64,000 bases of DNA from Streptomyces catenulae (GTDB lineage Bacteria > Actinomycetota > Actinomycetes > Streptomycetales > Streptomycetaceae). Within the stretch, counting starts at the first letter, position 1, and each line of letters starts with the position of its first letter. The position numbers and the translations under genes were made by a program. The notes beneath the pieces were generated by a model that saw only the letters and a list, made by a program, of their open reading frames with translations, made no database searches and had not been told where the DNA came from. This document shows positions 52,933 to 60,850 of the stretch, piece by piece. Where the stretch lies: assembly GCF_000718015.1 (NCBI RefSeq), contig NZ_JODY01000029.1, positions 22,904 to 86,903 on the forward strand, written 5' to 3'.

Positions 52933-53055
52933 CGGTGCTGCTCAGCGCGGGTGCGGCCGCGCCGGTGGACCGGCCCGACGGTTCGTTCCCAGCCAGAGCG
53001 GTGGAACTACCACTCCCCCACGCCCCCTCTCGACTAACGTCGCAGGTCGGCAAGT
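52933..53055 (+). promoter_or_regulatory. Putative CRISPR leader
   Basis: A 123-base gap upstream of the first repeat. The decayed repeat is at the far end, so this is the leader side. The last 21 bases contain TAACGTCGCAGGTCGG (53035-53050), which resembles the motif copies at 3.8, 54.6 and 57.5 kb. No AT-rich leader is seen, as expected at this G+C. Confidence 0.5.
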
Positions 53056-53389
53056 GTCGGCCCCGCGGATGCGGGGATGTTCCCAACACCAGCGACGGGG
53101 AGGGCATCTCCTGGGCGTCGGCCCCGCGGATGCGGGGATGTTCCCCGCGAAACCCGCGAGCGGCCCGGCGCAGCGAAGTCGGCCCCGCGGATGCGGGGAT
53201 GTTCCTGACCCGACGATTAGGCCGGGCCCAGCGACGGAGTCGGCCCCGCGGATGCGGGGATGTTCCGGCCACCGCCGTGGTGCTGGAGGAGGTCGCGCAG
53301 TCGGCCCCGCGGATGCGGGGATGTTCCCCCGCGGTACAGCCCCGGCGAGCTGTAACCCTCGTCGGCCCCGCGAATTGCGGGGATGTTCC
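53056..53389 (+). CRISPR. Type I-E CRISPR array, six repeats, five spacers
   Basis: Repeats of 28 bp (GTCGGCCCCGCGG then ATGCGGGGATGTTCC) start at 53056, 53117, 53178, 53239, 53300 and 53361, exactly 61 bp apart, so spacers are 33 bp. The repeat hairpin CCCCGC/GCGGGG is the type I-E signature. Five repeats are identical. The last has a one-base insertion (CGCGAATTGCGG), marking the leader-distal end and giving + strand transcription. All five spacers differ. No cas genes occur in the window, so the array depends on Cas proteins from elsewhere or is silent. Confidence 0.96.
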
Positions 53390-53453
53390 CGACCGGCACA
53401 CCGACCTCTGCCGCACGTCGGTGTCGCCCCCCCGTAGGACCCGCCCCCGCCGG

Positions 53454-54524
53454 TCAGTGCCGGTGTGGCCCCCGCCGGTGTACCGGGCCGTGGGAGTCCT
53501 CGCAGTGGCCGGGTGCCGCTGCCTCGGGGGTGGGGCCGGAGCCGACGTGCAGGACGGTGTCGGCGTCCCGTTCTCCGACGTGGTCGACCTGGAGCGTGGC
53601 GTGGGTGATGCCGTATTCGGTGATCAGGAGGTCCTGGAGGCGGCGGCGGACCTTGTGGCAGTCGCCGGAGGGGGCGACCAGGATGTGGGCGGAGAGGGCG
53701 GGTTCGCCGGAGGTGATCTGCCACAGGTGCAGGTCGTGGACCTCGGCGACCTCGTCCGCCGCGACGAGGTGGTCGCCGAGCGCGTCCGGGTCGACGCCCG
53801 CGGGCGCCGCCTCCAGGAAGATCCGCCCGGACTCGCGCACCAGCCCGTACCCGGCGCGCAGCATCAGCGCGACGACGACGAGCGTGGCCAGCGCGTCCGC
53901 CCGGGCGAAGCCGGTGGTCCAGACGATGAGTCCGGCGACGGCGGTGGCGACGAAGCCGAAGAGGTCGGTCAGGATGTGTTGGTAGGCGCCCTCGACGTTG
54001 AGGCTGGAGCGGTTGGCGCGGGAGAGGAACCACGTCGCGATCAGGTTCACGACCACGCCCGCCAGCGCCGTGACCAGCACCAGTCCGCCGGTGACCTCGG
54101 GCGGTTCGATCAGCCGCCGCACCGCCTCGTACGCCAGCCAGACCGACAGCACCAGCAGCGTGATGCCGTTGGCCTGGGCGGAGAGGATTTCGGCGCGCTT
54201 GAGGCCGTAGGTGTAGCCGCCGCGGGCGGGCCGGGCGGCGAGCCGCATGGCGACCAGCGCGAGCACGATCGACGCCGCGTCGGTCAGCATGTGCGCCGCG
54301 TCGGAGAGCAGCGCCAGCGAGCGGGCGACGACGCCGATGACGACCTCGACCGCCATGAACGCACAGATCAGCGCGAGCGCGGCGCGCAGCCAGCGGCGGT
54401 CGGCGTCCGGCGAGACGGTGTGGGCGTGGCTGTGGCCGCCGTGACCGTGGGCGTGGGAGTGATCCGGGCGGTGGCCGTGCGGACGGTCACCGCCGGGGTG
54501 CTGCCCGTGGGCGTGCTCGCGCAA
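53454..54524 (-). CDS. Cation diffusion facilitator (CzcD/ZitB-type) exporter
   Basis: About 356 residues. A histidine-rich N-terminus (HGHRPDHSHAHGHGGHSHAH) likely buffers metal. Six helices follow, with the transport-site motif LSDAAHMLTDAASI in helix 2 and YQHILTDLFGF in helix 5 (HxxxD pairs), then a cytoplasmic C-terminal domain with HDLHLWQITSGEPALSAHI. It exports Zn2+, Co2+ or Cd2+ against protons. The TTG at 54524 is chosen because GGAAGGAG lies 6 bases upstream; in-frame ATG (54563) and GTG (54605) starts lack a ribosome-binding site. Confidence 0.88.
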   Translation of the reverse strand: MREHAHGQHPGGDRPHGHRPDHSHAHGHGGHSHAHTVSPDADRRWLRAALALICAFMAVEVVIGVVARSLALLSDAAHMLTDAASIVLALVAMRLAARPARGGYTYGLKRAEILSAQANGITLLVLSVWLAYEAVRRLIEPPEVTGGLVLVTALAGVVVNLIATWFLSRANRSSLNVEGAYQHILTDLFGFVATAVAGLIVWTTGFARADALATLVVVALMLRAGYGLVRESGRIFLEAAPAGVDPDALGDHLVAADEVAEVHDLHLWQITSGEPALSAHILVAPSGDCHKVRRRLQDLLITEYGITHATLQVDHVGERDADTVLHVGSGPTPEAAAPGHCEDSHGPVHRRGPHRH

Positions 54525-54636
54525 GACGTGCTCCTTCCTGGAACTTCCTCCGAGGGCGTTCATGCGCAGCAAAGCGCACTTTTTCCGGTCTTTCAAAGGC
54601 TGCACCGGTGACCGTTGTCATTCCCGTCCAACGGCG

Positions 54637-54654
54637 TAAAAGCGCAGGTCAGGG
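54637..54654 (+). other. Copy B of the shared intergenic motif
   Basis: TAAAAGCGCAGGTCAGGG lies in the 298-base gap between the divergent CDF exporter and XRE genes, 169 bases before the XRE start. Compare 3834-3850 and 57504-57519. Confidence 0.6.
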
Positions 54655-54822
54655 CGTTGGTTCCGACGATCTCCGAGCGGACTGAAGCACTCCGTTTCGC
54701 CCCGCGCCGCCGCCCCGCTCCATGCGCCCCCGCAGCGGCGCCCCGTACGCCTGCGGACCCCGAAAGCGGCAACTACATTGCGTCGCACCGCCATTACGTC
54801 ACGAGTTGAGGAGGGGTGTGGA

Positions 54823-55665
54823 ATGCCGCCGAGGAGGGCCATCAGTGGGCTCAGTCAGGACCCCGGGCAACGGTTCGCGGAGGAGTGCCGACGGCTGCGG
54901 CTGGGGAAGCGGCTCAGCTTCCGCGAGCTGGGGGAGGCGATGGGCTGGGACGCCTCGCTGTTCGGGAAGATGGAATCCGGCGCCACGATCGGCAGCCCGG
55001 ATGTCGTCCAGGGGCTGGATCAGTTCTACGGGACCGGTGTGCTGCTGCTGACGCTCTGGGAGCTGGCAGCGGGCGACCCCAACAGGTTCCACAAGCGTTA
55101 TCAGCGCTACATGAAGTTCGAGGCGGAGGCGATCAGTCTCTGGCACCACGCGGTCAGTGTTCTGCCGGGTCTTCTGCAGACCGAGGCGTACGCGCGGGAA
55201 CTGCTGATGGCGGGCGGGTTCAAGGGCGAGGAGCTGGAGCGTCAGATCGGTGCGCGGATAAGCCGACGGGAGCTGCTGGAGGGGGAGATGGCGCCGCGCT
55301 TCCGCACGATCCTCTCCGAAGCCGTACTGCGGACCCCGCTCCGGGACACCGCCGCCTGGCGGGAGCAACTGGAGTACCTGCTGAAGCTCGCCGACCAGCC
55401 GAACGTGACCATCCAGGTGCTGCCCTTCAGCGCTGGGCTGCACGGTCTGAACAGCACCGGCGTGATGTTTCTGCGGATGCAGAACGGAGACACGGTGGCG
55501 TACGCCGAGAACGCCTACCGGGGTGAACTCATCGAGGAATCGGGCCCTGTTGAGCGTCTTCAGCTCGCGTACGATGCGGTGCGTGACCTGGCGCTCACAC
55601 CGCCCGAGTCGCGGAAGTTCATCATGCGGATGTTGGAGGAGTTGCCGTGCGATCCATCGACCTGA
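54823..55665 (+). CDS. XRE-family regulator with DUF5753 (WhiJ/AbaA-type)
   Basis: A 280-residue protein. The N-terminal HTH (about 18-75; LRLGKRLSFRELGEAMGW, LFGKMESG) is followed by the DUF5753 domain, with YMKFEAEAISLWHHAVSVLPG, LLQTEAYAREL, PNVTIQVLPFSAGLHG and TVAYAEN. This is the large actinomycete family that pairs with DUF397 proteins to control development and antibiotic genes. GAGGAGGGG lies upstream of the ATG at 54823. Its end overlaps the DUF397 gene by 19 bases, so the pair is coupled. Confidence 0.92.
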   Translation: MPPRRAISGLSQDPGQRFAEECRRLRLGKRLSFRELGEAMGWDASLFGKMESGATIGSPDVVQGLDQFYGTGVLLLTLWELAAGDPNRFHKRYQRYMKFEAEAISLWHHAVSVLPGLLQTEAYARELLMAGGFKGEELERQIGARISRRELLEGEMAPRFRTILSEAVLRTPLRDTAAWREQLEYLLKLADQPNVTIQVLPFSAGLHGLNSTGVMFLRMQNGDTVAYAENAYRGELIEESGPVERLQLAYDAVRDLALTPPESRKFIMRMLEELPCDPST

Positions 55666-56435
55666 GCGCCGCCAGCTGGCGCAAGAGCAGCTACAGCAAT
55701 TCGGACGGCGGCGAGTGCATCGAGGTCTCCGACGACTTCCTGGCCACCGCCACCTGGCGTAAGTCCAGCTACAGCAACTCTGACGGCGGCCAGTGCATCG
55801 AAATCGCCGACGGCCACCCCTCCCTCGTCCCCGTCCGGGACAGCAAGGATCCGCAGGGTCCGGCGCTGGTCTTCGAGGCGCCGTCGTGGGCGGCGTTCGT
55901 CGGGGCGGTGCGCGGCGGGGCGCTCGGCGGCTGAGGCGGGCGGAGCACCGCTGAACGGGTCGGCGGGGCGGCGACGGGAGAACAGGGCGTCGGGGGTGGA
56001 GCCGGTGCGGTCGGCGAGCAGCGGGGCGAGGCGCTGTTCCGAGTCGTGGTTGACGCGGGCCCAGACCGCGGCCAGCGCCGGGTCGCCGGAGGCGGCGCGG
56101 AGCAGGCCACGGGTCCACTCCAGGGATTCGGCGGTCGCCGTCTCCGCGTCGGCCATCGCCTGCTCCGCCGCCCGCGTCAGCGCGTCCGGCAGCGGGACGT
56201 CCTTCGGGACGGCGGCGAGCAACTCCTGCCAGCGGCGGGCGCCGAAGGAGAGCAGCGGGGCGACCGCCTCCTGCTTGGTGCGGAAGTAGCGGTAGAACGT
56301 CCGCAGGCTGACCCCGGCGCGTTCGGCGATGGCCTCGGCGGTGGTGGCGTCCGAGCCGCCCTTCGCGAAGAGGGACGCGGCGGCGCGGGCGATCTCCAAC
56401 TGGGTGGCGGCCTTACGGCGTTCGGTGAGGTTCAC
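55560..56435 (-). CDS. TetR-family regulator with displaced 3' end
   Basis: The first 150 or so residues are a normal TetR protein: HTH AIAERAGVSLRTFYRYFRTKQ, then ligand-domain helices WQELLAAVPKDVPLPDAL and ESLEWTRGLLRAASGDPALA. After TPDALFSRRR the sequence becomes Arg/Pro/Ala-rich and runs antisense through the whole DUF397 gene and into the XRE gene before a stop at 55560. TetR proteins of this type normally end about 45 residues later in helices, so the native 3' end appears lost near 55940-55990. HTH function may remain; ligand binding or dimerisation is doubtful. It follows the SDR gene on the same strand. Confidence 0.6.
   Translation of the reverse strand: MNLTERRKAATQLEIARAAASLFAKGGSDATTAEAIAERAGVSLRTFYRYFRTKQEAVAPLLSFGARRWQELLAAVPKDVPLPDALTRAAEQAMADAETATAESLEWTRGLLRAASGDPALAAVWARVNHDSEQRLAPLLADRTGSTPDALFSRRRPADPFSGAPPASAAERPAAHRPDERRPRRRLEDQRRTLRILAVPDGDEGGVAVGDFDALAAVRVAVAGLTPGGGGQEVVGDLDALAAVRIAVAALAPAGGAQVDGSHGNSSNIRMMNFRDSGGVSARSRTASYAS
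55647..55934 (+). CDS. DUF397 protein with internal domain duplication
   Basis: A 95-residue partner of the XRE regulator. Two copies of the DUF397 core occur in tandem: SWRKSSYSNSDGGECIEVSD (about 10-29) and TWRKSSYSNSDGGQCIEIAD (about 36-55). The normal ending VRDSKDPQGPALVFEAPSW follows once. DUF397 proteins bind or antagonise their XRE partner. The GTG start lies inside the XRE gene. The second unit looks like a recent in-frame duplication, doubling the putative binding face. Confidence 0.92.
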   Translation: MRSIDLSAASWRKSSYSNSDGGECIEVSDDFLATATWRKSSYSNSDGGQCIEIADGHPSLVPVRDSKDPQGPALVFEAPSWAAFVGAVRGGALGG

Positions 56436-56508
56436 CGGACCACCTTAGACACGGGGCGCCGGGGCGGCGCGATCCGGCGCCCCGGCACGTCGTGCCGTGC
56501 GGGCGGGG

Positions 56509-57294
56509 TCAGAAGTGCGTCCCGCCGTCGATCCGGATCTCCGTACCGGTGACGAAGGCGCCGTCCTCGGAGGCGAGCATCGCGACGACGGAGGCGACGG
56601 TCTCGGGCCCGGCGAAGCCGTCGCCCAGCGCCGGGGAGAGCTTGGCGAAGAGGCGCATGTCGGCGTCGGCGGGCAGCCCCGGTCCGGCGCTCTGCCGACT
56701 GGCGCCGCTGGCGTCGGTCATCCCGGAGGAGATGGAACCGGGCTGGACGGCGGTGAAGCGGATGCCGTCCTGCGCGTACTCGCTGGCCAGCGCGTGCGTC
56801 ATGGACTGGATGCCGCCCTTGCTCGCCGCGTACGCCGCCATGTACGGGTGCGCGAACTGGGCGGAGGTGGAGCTGAAGTTGACGACGGCGGGGGCGTGGC
56901 CGTCGCGCAGCGCGGGCAGCGCCTCGCGGATCACCAGGAAGGTGCCGACCAGGTTGACCTGGAGGATCTTGGTGAAGGACGCGAGGGACGTCTCGTGGGT
57001 GTGCGAGGAGCGGAGGATGCCCGCCGCGTTGACCAGGACGTCCAGACCGCCGAGCGCGGCGACGGCGGCGGCGACGCCTTCGCGGACGGAGGTCTCGTCG
57101 GCGATGTCGGTGATCAGGGTGGTGAGGCGGTCGGCGGCGGCGCCCGCCTTGGCGACGGTGTCGCGGAGTCCGTCCTCGCTCACATCGGCGGCGACGACGG
57201 TGCCGCCCTCGGCGAGCATCCGCAGCACGGTGGCCTGACCGATGCCGGAGCCGCCGCCGGTGACCAGCGCGCGGCGCCCTTCGTAGCGGTTCAT
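56509..57294 (-). CDS. Short-chain dehydrogenase/reductase (SDR)
   Basis: A 261-residue classical SDR. The cofactor loop is LVTGGGSGIGQAT; NAAGILRSS, the catalytic serine in VVNFSSTSAQ and YMAAYAASKGG (YxxxK) follow, with the C-terminal DGGTHF typical. It oxidises or reduces an alcohol/ketone with NAD(P). AAGGAG lies 6 bases before the ATG at 57294. The TetR gene follows 73 bases downstream and may have controlled it; if the TetR protein is damaged, SDR control may have changed. The substrate is unknown. Confidence 0.92.
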   Translation of the reverse strand: MNRYEGRRALVTGGGSGIGQATVLRMLAEGGTVVAADVSEDGLRDTVAKAGAAADRLTTLITDIADETSVREGVAAAVAALGGLDVLVNAAGILRSSHTHETSLASFTKILQVNLVGTFLVIREALPALRDGHAPAVVNFSSTSAQFAHPYMAAYAASKGGIQSMTHALASEYAQDGIRFTAVQPGSISSGMTDASGASRQSAGPGLPADADMRLFAKLSPALGDGFAGPETVASVVAMLASEDGAFVTGTEIRIDGGTHF

Positions 57295-57503
57295 GTGCTT
57301 CTCCTTCGTCCCCGAGGTCGTGCTCGACGGGGTCCGGTGCGGGCCCGTGGAGTTCCGGGTGGGTGACCCAGGAGTTCCACCGTACGCCTGGATGGCACGT
57401 TGTGCCACTGTGACGTGTGACGCCATCGAGGGGGTGCGGCCGAGAGTTCGGTGGAAGATCCAAAAGCGCGGACGGCGGCACTTTCCGTTCCGTCAGGAAT
57501 GGG

Positions 57504-57519
57504 TAAAATCGCAGGTCAG
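57504..57519 (+). other. Copy C of the shared intergenic motif
   Basis: TAAAATCGCAGGTCAG lies in the 436-base gap between the SDR and the P450 at 57731, 212 bases before the P450 start. The rest of 57295-57730 holds an AT-richer patch near 57590-57640 but no gene. Confidence 0.6.
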
Positions 57520-57730
57520 ATGGGTGGCGGGGTGGATTCGTTGCCTCGCGTGAGGGGAGGGGAACGGTCCGCTTCCGGCGAGGGCGGGGCCGAACGCCTC
57601 TTGATAAGTGGCCGGTCCAAGACGATCTTTGGTGTGCCTGTGGCCCCGTGCGGGGGCACGGGGGTGGCCGCCGGACGCGCGGGAACCTCCGCACCCCATT
57701 GCGTGTTGTCTACATCTACCGAGGAGTGCC

Positions 57731-58960
57731 GTGCCCGTGAGCCGAGCAGTGCCGCCGGACATCCTGTCGCCCGAGTTCCACGCGGACCCGCACCGCGCCT
57801 ACCGCGTCCTGCGCGACGACTTCCCGCTCATCCACCACGAGGCCACCGACAGCTACGTCCTCTCCCGCTACGAGGACGTCGAGCGCGCCTTCAAGGACCC
57901 GCTCTTCACCACCGAGAACTACAACTGGCAGCTGGAGCCGGTGCACGGCCGCACCATCCTCCAGATGAGCGGCCGCGAACACGCCGTCCGCCGCGCCCTG
58001 GTCGCCCCCGCCTTCCGCGGCAAGACCCTGGAGACCGCGTTCCTGCCGGTCATCGAACGCAACGCCCGCGACCTCATCGACGCCTTCCAGGACACCGGCA
58101 GCGCCGACCTCGTCGCACAGTTCGCGACCCGCTTCCCCATCAACGTCATCGTCGACATGCTCGGTCTCGACCGCGCCGACCACGACCGCTTCCACCGCTG
58201 GTACACCGCGATCATGGGCTTCCTCGGCAACCTCGCCCAGGACCCCGACGTCGCTGCCGCCGGACTGCGCACCCGCGACGAGTTCGCCGCGTACCTGCTC
58301 CCGATCATCCGCGACCGGCGCGCGAACCCCGGCGACGACCTGCTCTCCACGCTCTGCGCCGCGGAGATCGACGGGACGCAGATGAGCGACGAGGACATCA
58401 AGGCGTTCTGCTCGCTGCTGCTCACCGCCGGGGGCGAGACCACCGACAAGGCGCTCTCCGCCCTCATGTACAACCTGCTGCGCCACCCCGAGCAGCTGGC
58501 CGCGGTACGCGCGGACCGGTCACTGATCGCGCCCGCCTTCGCGGAGACCCTGCGGTACACCCCGCCGGTCCACATGATCATGCGGCAGCCGTCCGAGGAC
58601 GTGGAGATCGCCGGGGGAACGATCCCCGCGGGCGCCACCGTCACCTGCCTCATCGGCGCCGCCGGACGCGACGAACGCCGCTACGCCGACCCCGACACCT
58701 TCGACATCCACCGCACCGACCTCGCGGCCACCACCGCGTTCTCCGCCGCCGCCGACCACCTGTCGTTCGCCCTCGGCCGCCACTTCTGCGTCGGCGCACT
58801 GCTGGCCAAGGCGGAGGTCGAGACGGGCGTCGGGATGCTCCTCGACGCGCTGCCCGACCTGGCTCTCGCGGACGGCGCGGCCCCGCGCGAAGAGGGCATC
58901 TTCACCCGGGGCCTGGACGCCCTCCCGGTGCGCTTCACACCGGCGCGTACGCGGGGGTGA
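57731..58960 (+). CDS. Cytochrome P450 (CYP154-like)
   Basis: A 409-residue soluble bacterial P450. The I-helix oxygen motif is LLTAGGETTDKAL, the K-helix ExxR is ETLRYTPP, and the haem loop is FALGRHFCVGALLA with the cysteine ligand, so all key residues are present. The GTG at 57731 has GAGGAG upstream and gives the usual N-terminus (RAVPPDILSPEF). It converges on the conservon and its last 26 bases overlap cvnE. In S. coelicolor, CYP154 genes sit next to CYP157-bearing conservons; the same pairing is seen here. The substrate is unknown. Confidence 0.92.
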   Translation: MPVSRAVPPDILSPEFHADPHRAYRVLRDDFPLIHHEATDSYVLSRYEDVERAFKDPLFTTENYNWQLEPVHGRTILQMSGREHAVRRALVAPAFRGKTLETAFLPVIERNARDLIDAFQDTGSADLVAQFATRFPINVIVDMLGLDRADHDRFHRWYTAIMGFLGNLAQDPDVAAAGLRTRDEFAAYLLPIIRDRRANPGDDLLSTLCAAEIDGTQMSDEDIKAFCSLLLTAGGETTDKALSALMYNLLRHPEQLAAVRADRSLIAPAFAETLRYTPPVHMIMRQPSEDVEIAGGTIPAGATVTCLIGAAGRDERRYADPDTFDIHRTDLAATTAFSAAADHLSFALGRHFCVGALLAKAEVETGVGMLLDALPDLALADGAAPREEGIFTRGLDALPVRFTPARTRG

Positions 58961-60197
58961 ACTCCACCGGGAGCGCGGTCAGTCCGCGCATCCACAGCGA
59001 CGGATGCCACACCAGGTCCTTGGCGGGCACCGCCAGCATCACGTCCGGCAGCCGGTCGAGCAGCACCTCGACCGCCGCCCGCGCGATGACCTCGGCGATC
59101 TCGGGGGCCGGATAGGGGCAGGCGTGCTCGCCGTGGCTGAACGACATATGGGCCTGGTTGCTGTCCGTACCGGCCGTGGTGAAGTCCGGGCTGACCTGCG
59201 GATCGTTGTTGGCGGCTGCCAGGCCCATGACCAGCAGGTCACCGGCGCGGATCCGCCGCCCGCCCAACTGGGTGTCGCGGGACGCCCAGCGGCCGATGTA
59301 GTTCTGCGTCGGGGTGTCCTGCCACAACACCTCGTTGAGCGCCTGACCGACGCTGCGCCGCCCGCCCGAGAGCGACACCGCGAAGCGGTCGTCGGTCAGC
59401 ATCAGCCGCAGCGTGTTGCCGATCCAGTTGGCGGTCGGCTGCTGGGCGGCGGCCATCACCACCAGCAGATCGATGACCACCTCCTCCTCGGCCAGCTTCG
59501 CGTGGTGCGTCAGCAGCCGCGACGGCACATCGGCGGCGGGCCGCTCCTTGCGCTCGTGCACCAGCCGCGCCATCCGGGCGGCGACCCGCTGGTGCGCGTC
59601 GATGGCGCCCGGCCCCTCGTCCAGCGACTCGGAGATGTCCCGCACCAGCTGCGGCACCTCCGTCGCGGCGATACCGAACAGCTCGGTGACGACGAGCAGC
59701 GGCAGCCGCAGCGCGTAGTGCGCCATCAGATCCGCCTCACCGCTCCCGGCGAACGTGTCGATCAGCCCGTCCGCCAGCCGCTCGCAGATCTGCCGCAGCT
59801 CGAACTGGTCGATGGCGAGCAGCGCGTCACTGATCGCCCCGGAACGGCGGCGGTGCTCGGCGCCCTCCGCGAACATCACCGACGGCTGGTAGCCGACGAA
59901 CGGCATCAGCGACCAGTCCGCGGGGATCGACTCCCAGGCGTGCCAGCGCCGCGAGTCGCGCGCGAACAGCTCGTTGTTGGACGTCACCTGGTGCACCTCG
60001 CGGTAGCCGAGGACGAACCAGGCGGGGATGTCGCCGTCCAGCAGGACCGGCGCGACCGGCCCGTGCTCGCGCCGCAGCTCACGGTAGAGCCGCGCCGGAT
60101 CGCCGCTGAGCCCGTCACCGTAGAGCCGGACGGCGCCGGACGGGTGCGGGGCGGAGGCGTGCGCGGGGCAGCCGGGCGGGGGGAACTGCTCGGTCAC
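58935..60197 (-). CDS. cvnE: Conservon P450 (CvnE; CYP157-like, lacking ExxR)
   Basis: A 420-residue P450, last gene of the conservon. The haem loop is FSHGEHACPYPAPEIA, with the cysteine ligand. The K-helix reads NEVLWQDTP, so the otherwise invariant ExxR arginine is Trp, as reported for the CYP157 family of Streptomyces. The I-helix has AAAQQPTANW in place of AGxxTT. Haem binding is likely but normal monooxygenase chemistry is uncertain; a signalling or sensing role within the conservon is possible. It overlaps cvnD by 4 bases (GTGA) and the convergent P450 by 26. Confidence 0.92.
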   Translation of the reverse strand: MTEQFPPPGCPAHASAPHPSGAVRLYGDGLSGDPARLYRELRREHGPVAPVLLDGDIPAWFVLGYREVHQVTSNNELFARDSRRWHAWESIPADWSLMPFVGYQPSVMFAEGAEHRRRSGAISDALLAIDQFELRQICERLADGLIDTFAGSGEADLMAHYALRLPLLVVTELFGIAATEVPQLVRDISESLDEGPGAIDAHQRVAARMARLVHERKERPAADVPSRLLTHHAKLAEEEVVIDLLVVMAAAQQPTANWIGNTLRLMLTDDRFAVSLSGGRRSVGQALNEVLWQDTPTQNYIGRWASRDTQLGGRRIRAGDLLVMGLAAANNDPQVSPDFTTAGTDSNQAHMSFSHGEHACPYPAPEIAEVIARAAVEVLLDRLPDVMLAVPAKDLVWHPSLWMRGLTALPVEFTPAYAPV

Positions 60198-60850
60198 GGG
60201 GCGGCCTTCACGGTCTCGTGAGGGGCGGACAGGGAGTAGAGGTGGTGGGCCAGCGAGATCAGCACGGACTTGCTGGACTTCCGGTCGCGCGCATCACACG
60301 CCACCAGCGGGATCTCCGGCGACAGGTCCAGCGCCTCGCGGACCTGCTCCAGGGTGTGCTGCGGCCCGCCGAAGTCGTTCACCGCCACGATGAACGGCAT
60401 CCCGTGCGCCTCCAGCCGGTCGATCGCGTACCAGGAGTCGTCCAGGCGGCGGGTGTCGACCAGCACCACGGCACCGAGCGTCCCGGCGAACAGCCGGTCC
60501 CACAGGAACCAGAAACGTTCCTGGCCGGGGGCGCCGAACAGGTACAGCACCGTGCTGTCGTTGATGCTGATCCGGCCGAAGTCGAAGGCGACGGTCGTCG
60601 TGGACTTCGCCTCGACACCGGACGGGTCGTCGACGCCGACGCCCGCCCGGGTCATGGTCTCCTCGGTGCTCAGCGGACGGATCTCGCTGACGGACCGGAC
60701 CATGGTGGTCTTGCCGACGCCGAAGCCGCCGACGATGACGATTTTCAGGCCGTTGTCCGCGGTGTCCCGCAGCGGGGTGCGGGACGGATCGGCGTGGGCG
60801 TCGGGCGCCGGTGCGGCTCCGGGGCCCCCGTCAGAGGCGGTGGAGTGCAT
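60194..60850 (-). CDS. cvnD: Conservon small GTPase-like ATP/GTP-binding protein (CvnD)
   Basis: A 218-residue protein: P-loop IVGGFGVGKTTMV (residues about 38-50), switch region with TTTVAFDFGRI, LFGAPGQERFWFLWD (G3-like) and VAVNDFGG (G4-like, NDxx rather than NKxD). CvnD proteins are the Ras-like switch of conservons and interact with the roadblock and DUF742 proteins. The N-terminal 30 residues are a flexible Ala/Pro stretch. It overlaps cvnC by 20 bases and cvnE by 4, so stoichiometry is set by coupled translation. Confidence 0.93.
   Translation of the reverse strand: MHSTASDGGPGAAPAPDAHADPSRTPLRDTADNGLKIVIVGGFGVGKTTMVRSVSEIRPLSTEETMTRAGVGVDDPSGVEAKSTTTVAFDFGRISINDSTVLYLFGAPGQERFWFLWDRLFAGTLGAVVLVDTRRLDDSWYAIDRLEAHGMPFIVAVNDFGGPQHTLEQVREALDLSPEIPLVACDARDRKSSKSVLISLAHHLYSLSAPHETVKAAP

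Noticed and set aside
53217..53399. Small minus-strand frame with repeated PHPRGR-like peptides
   Set aside because: It is only the translation of CRISPR repeats.
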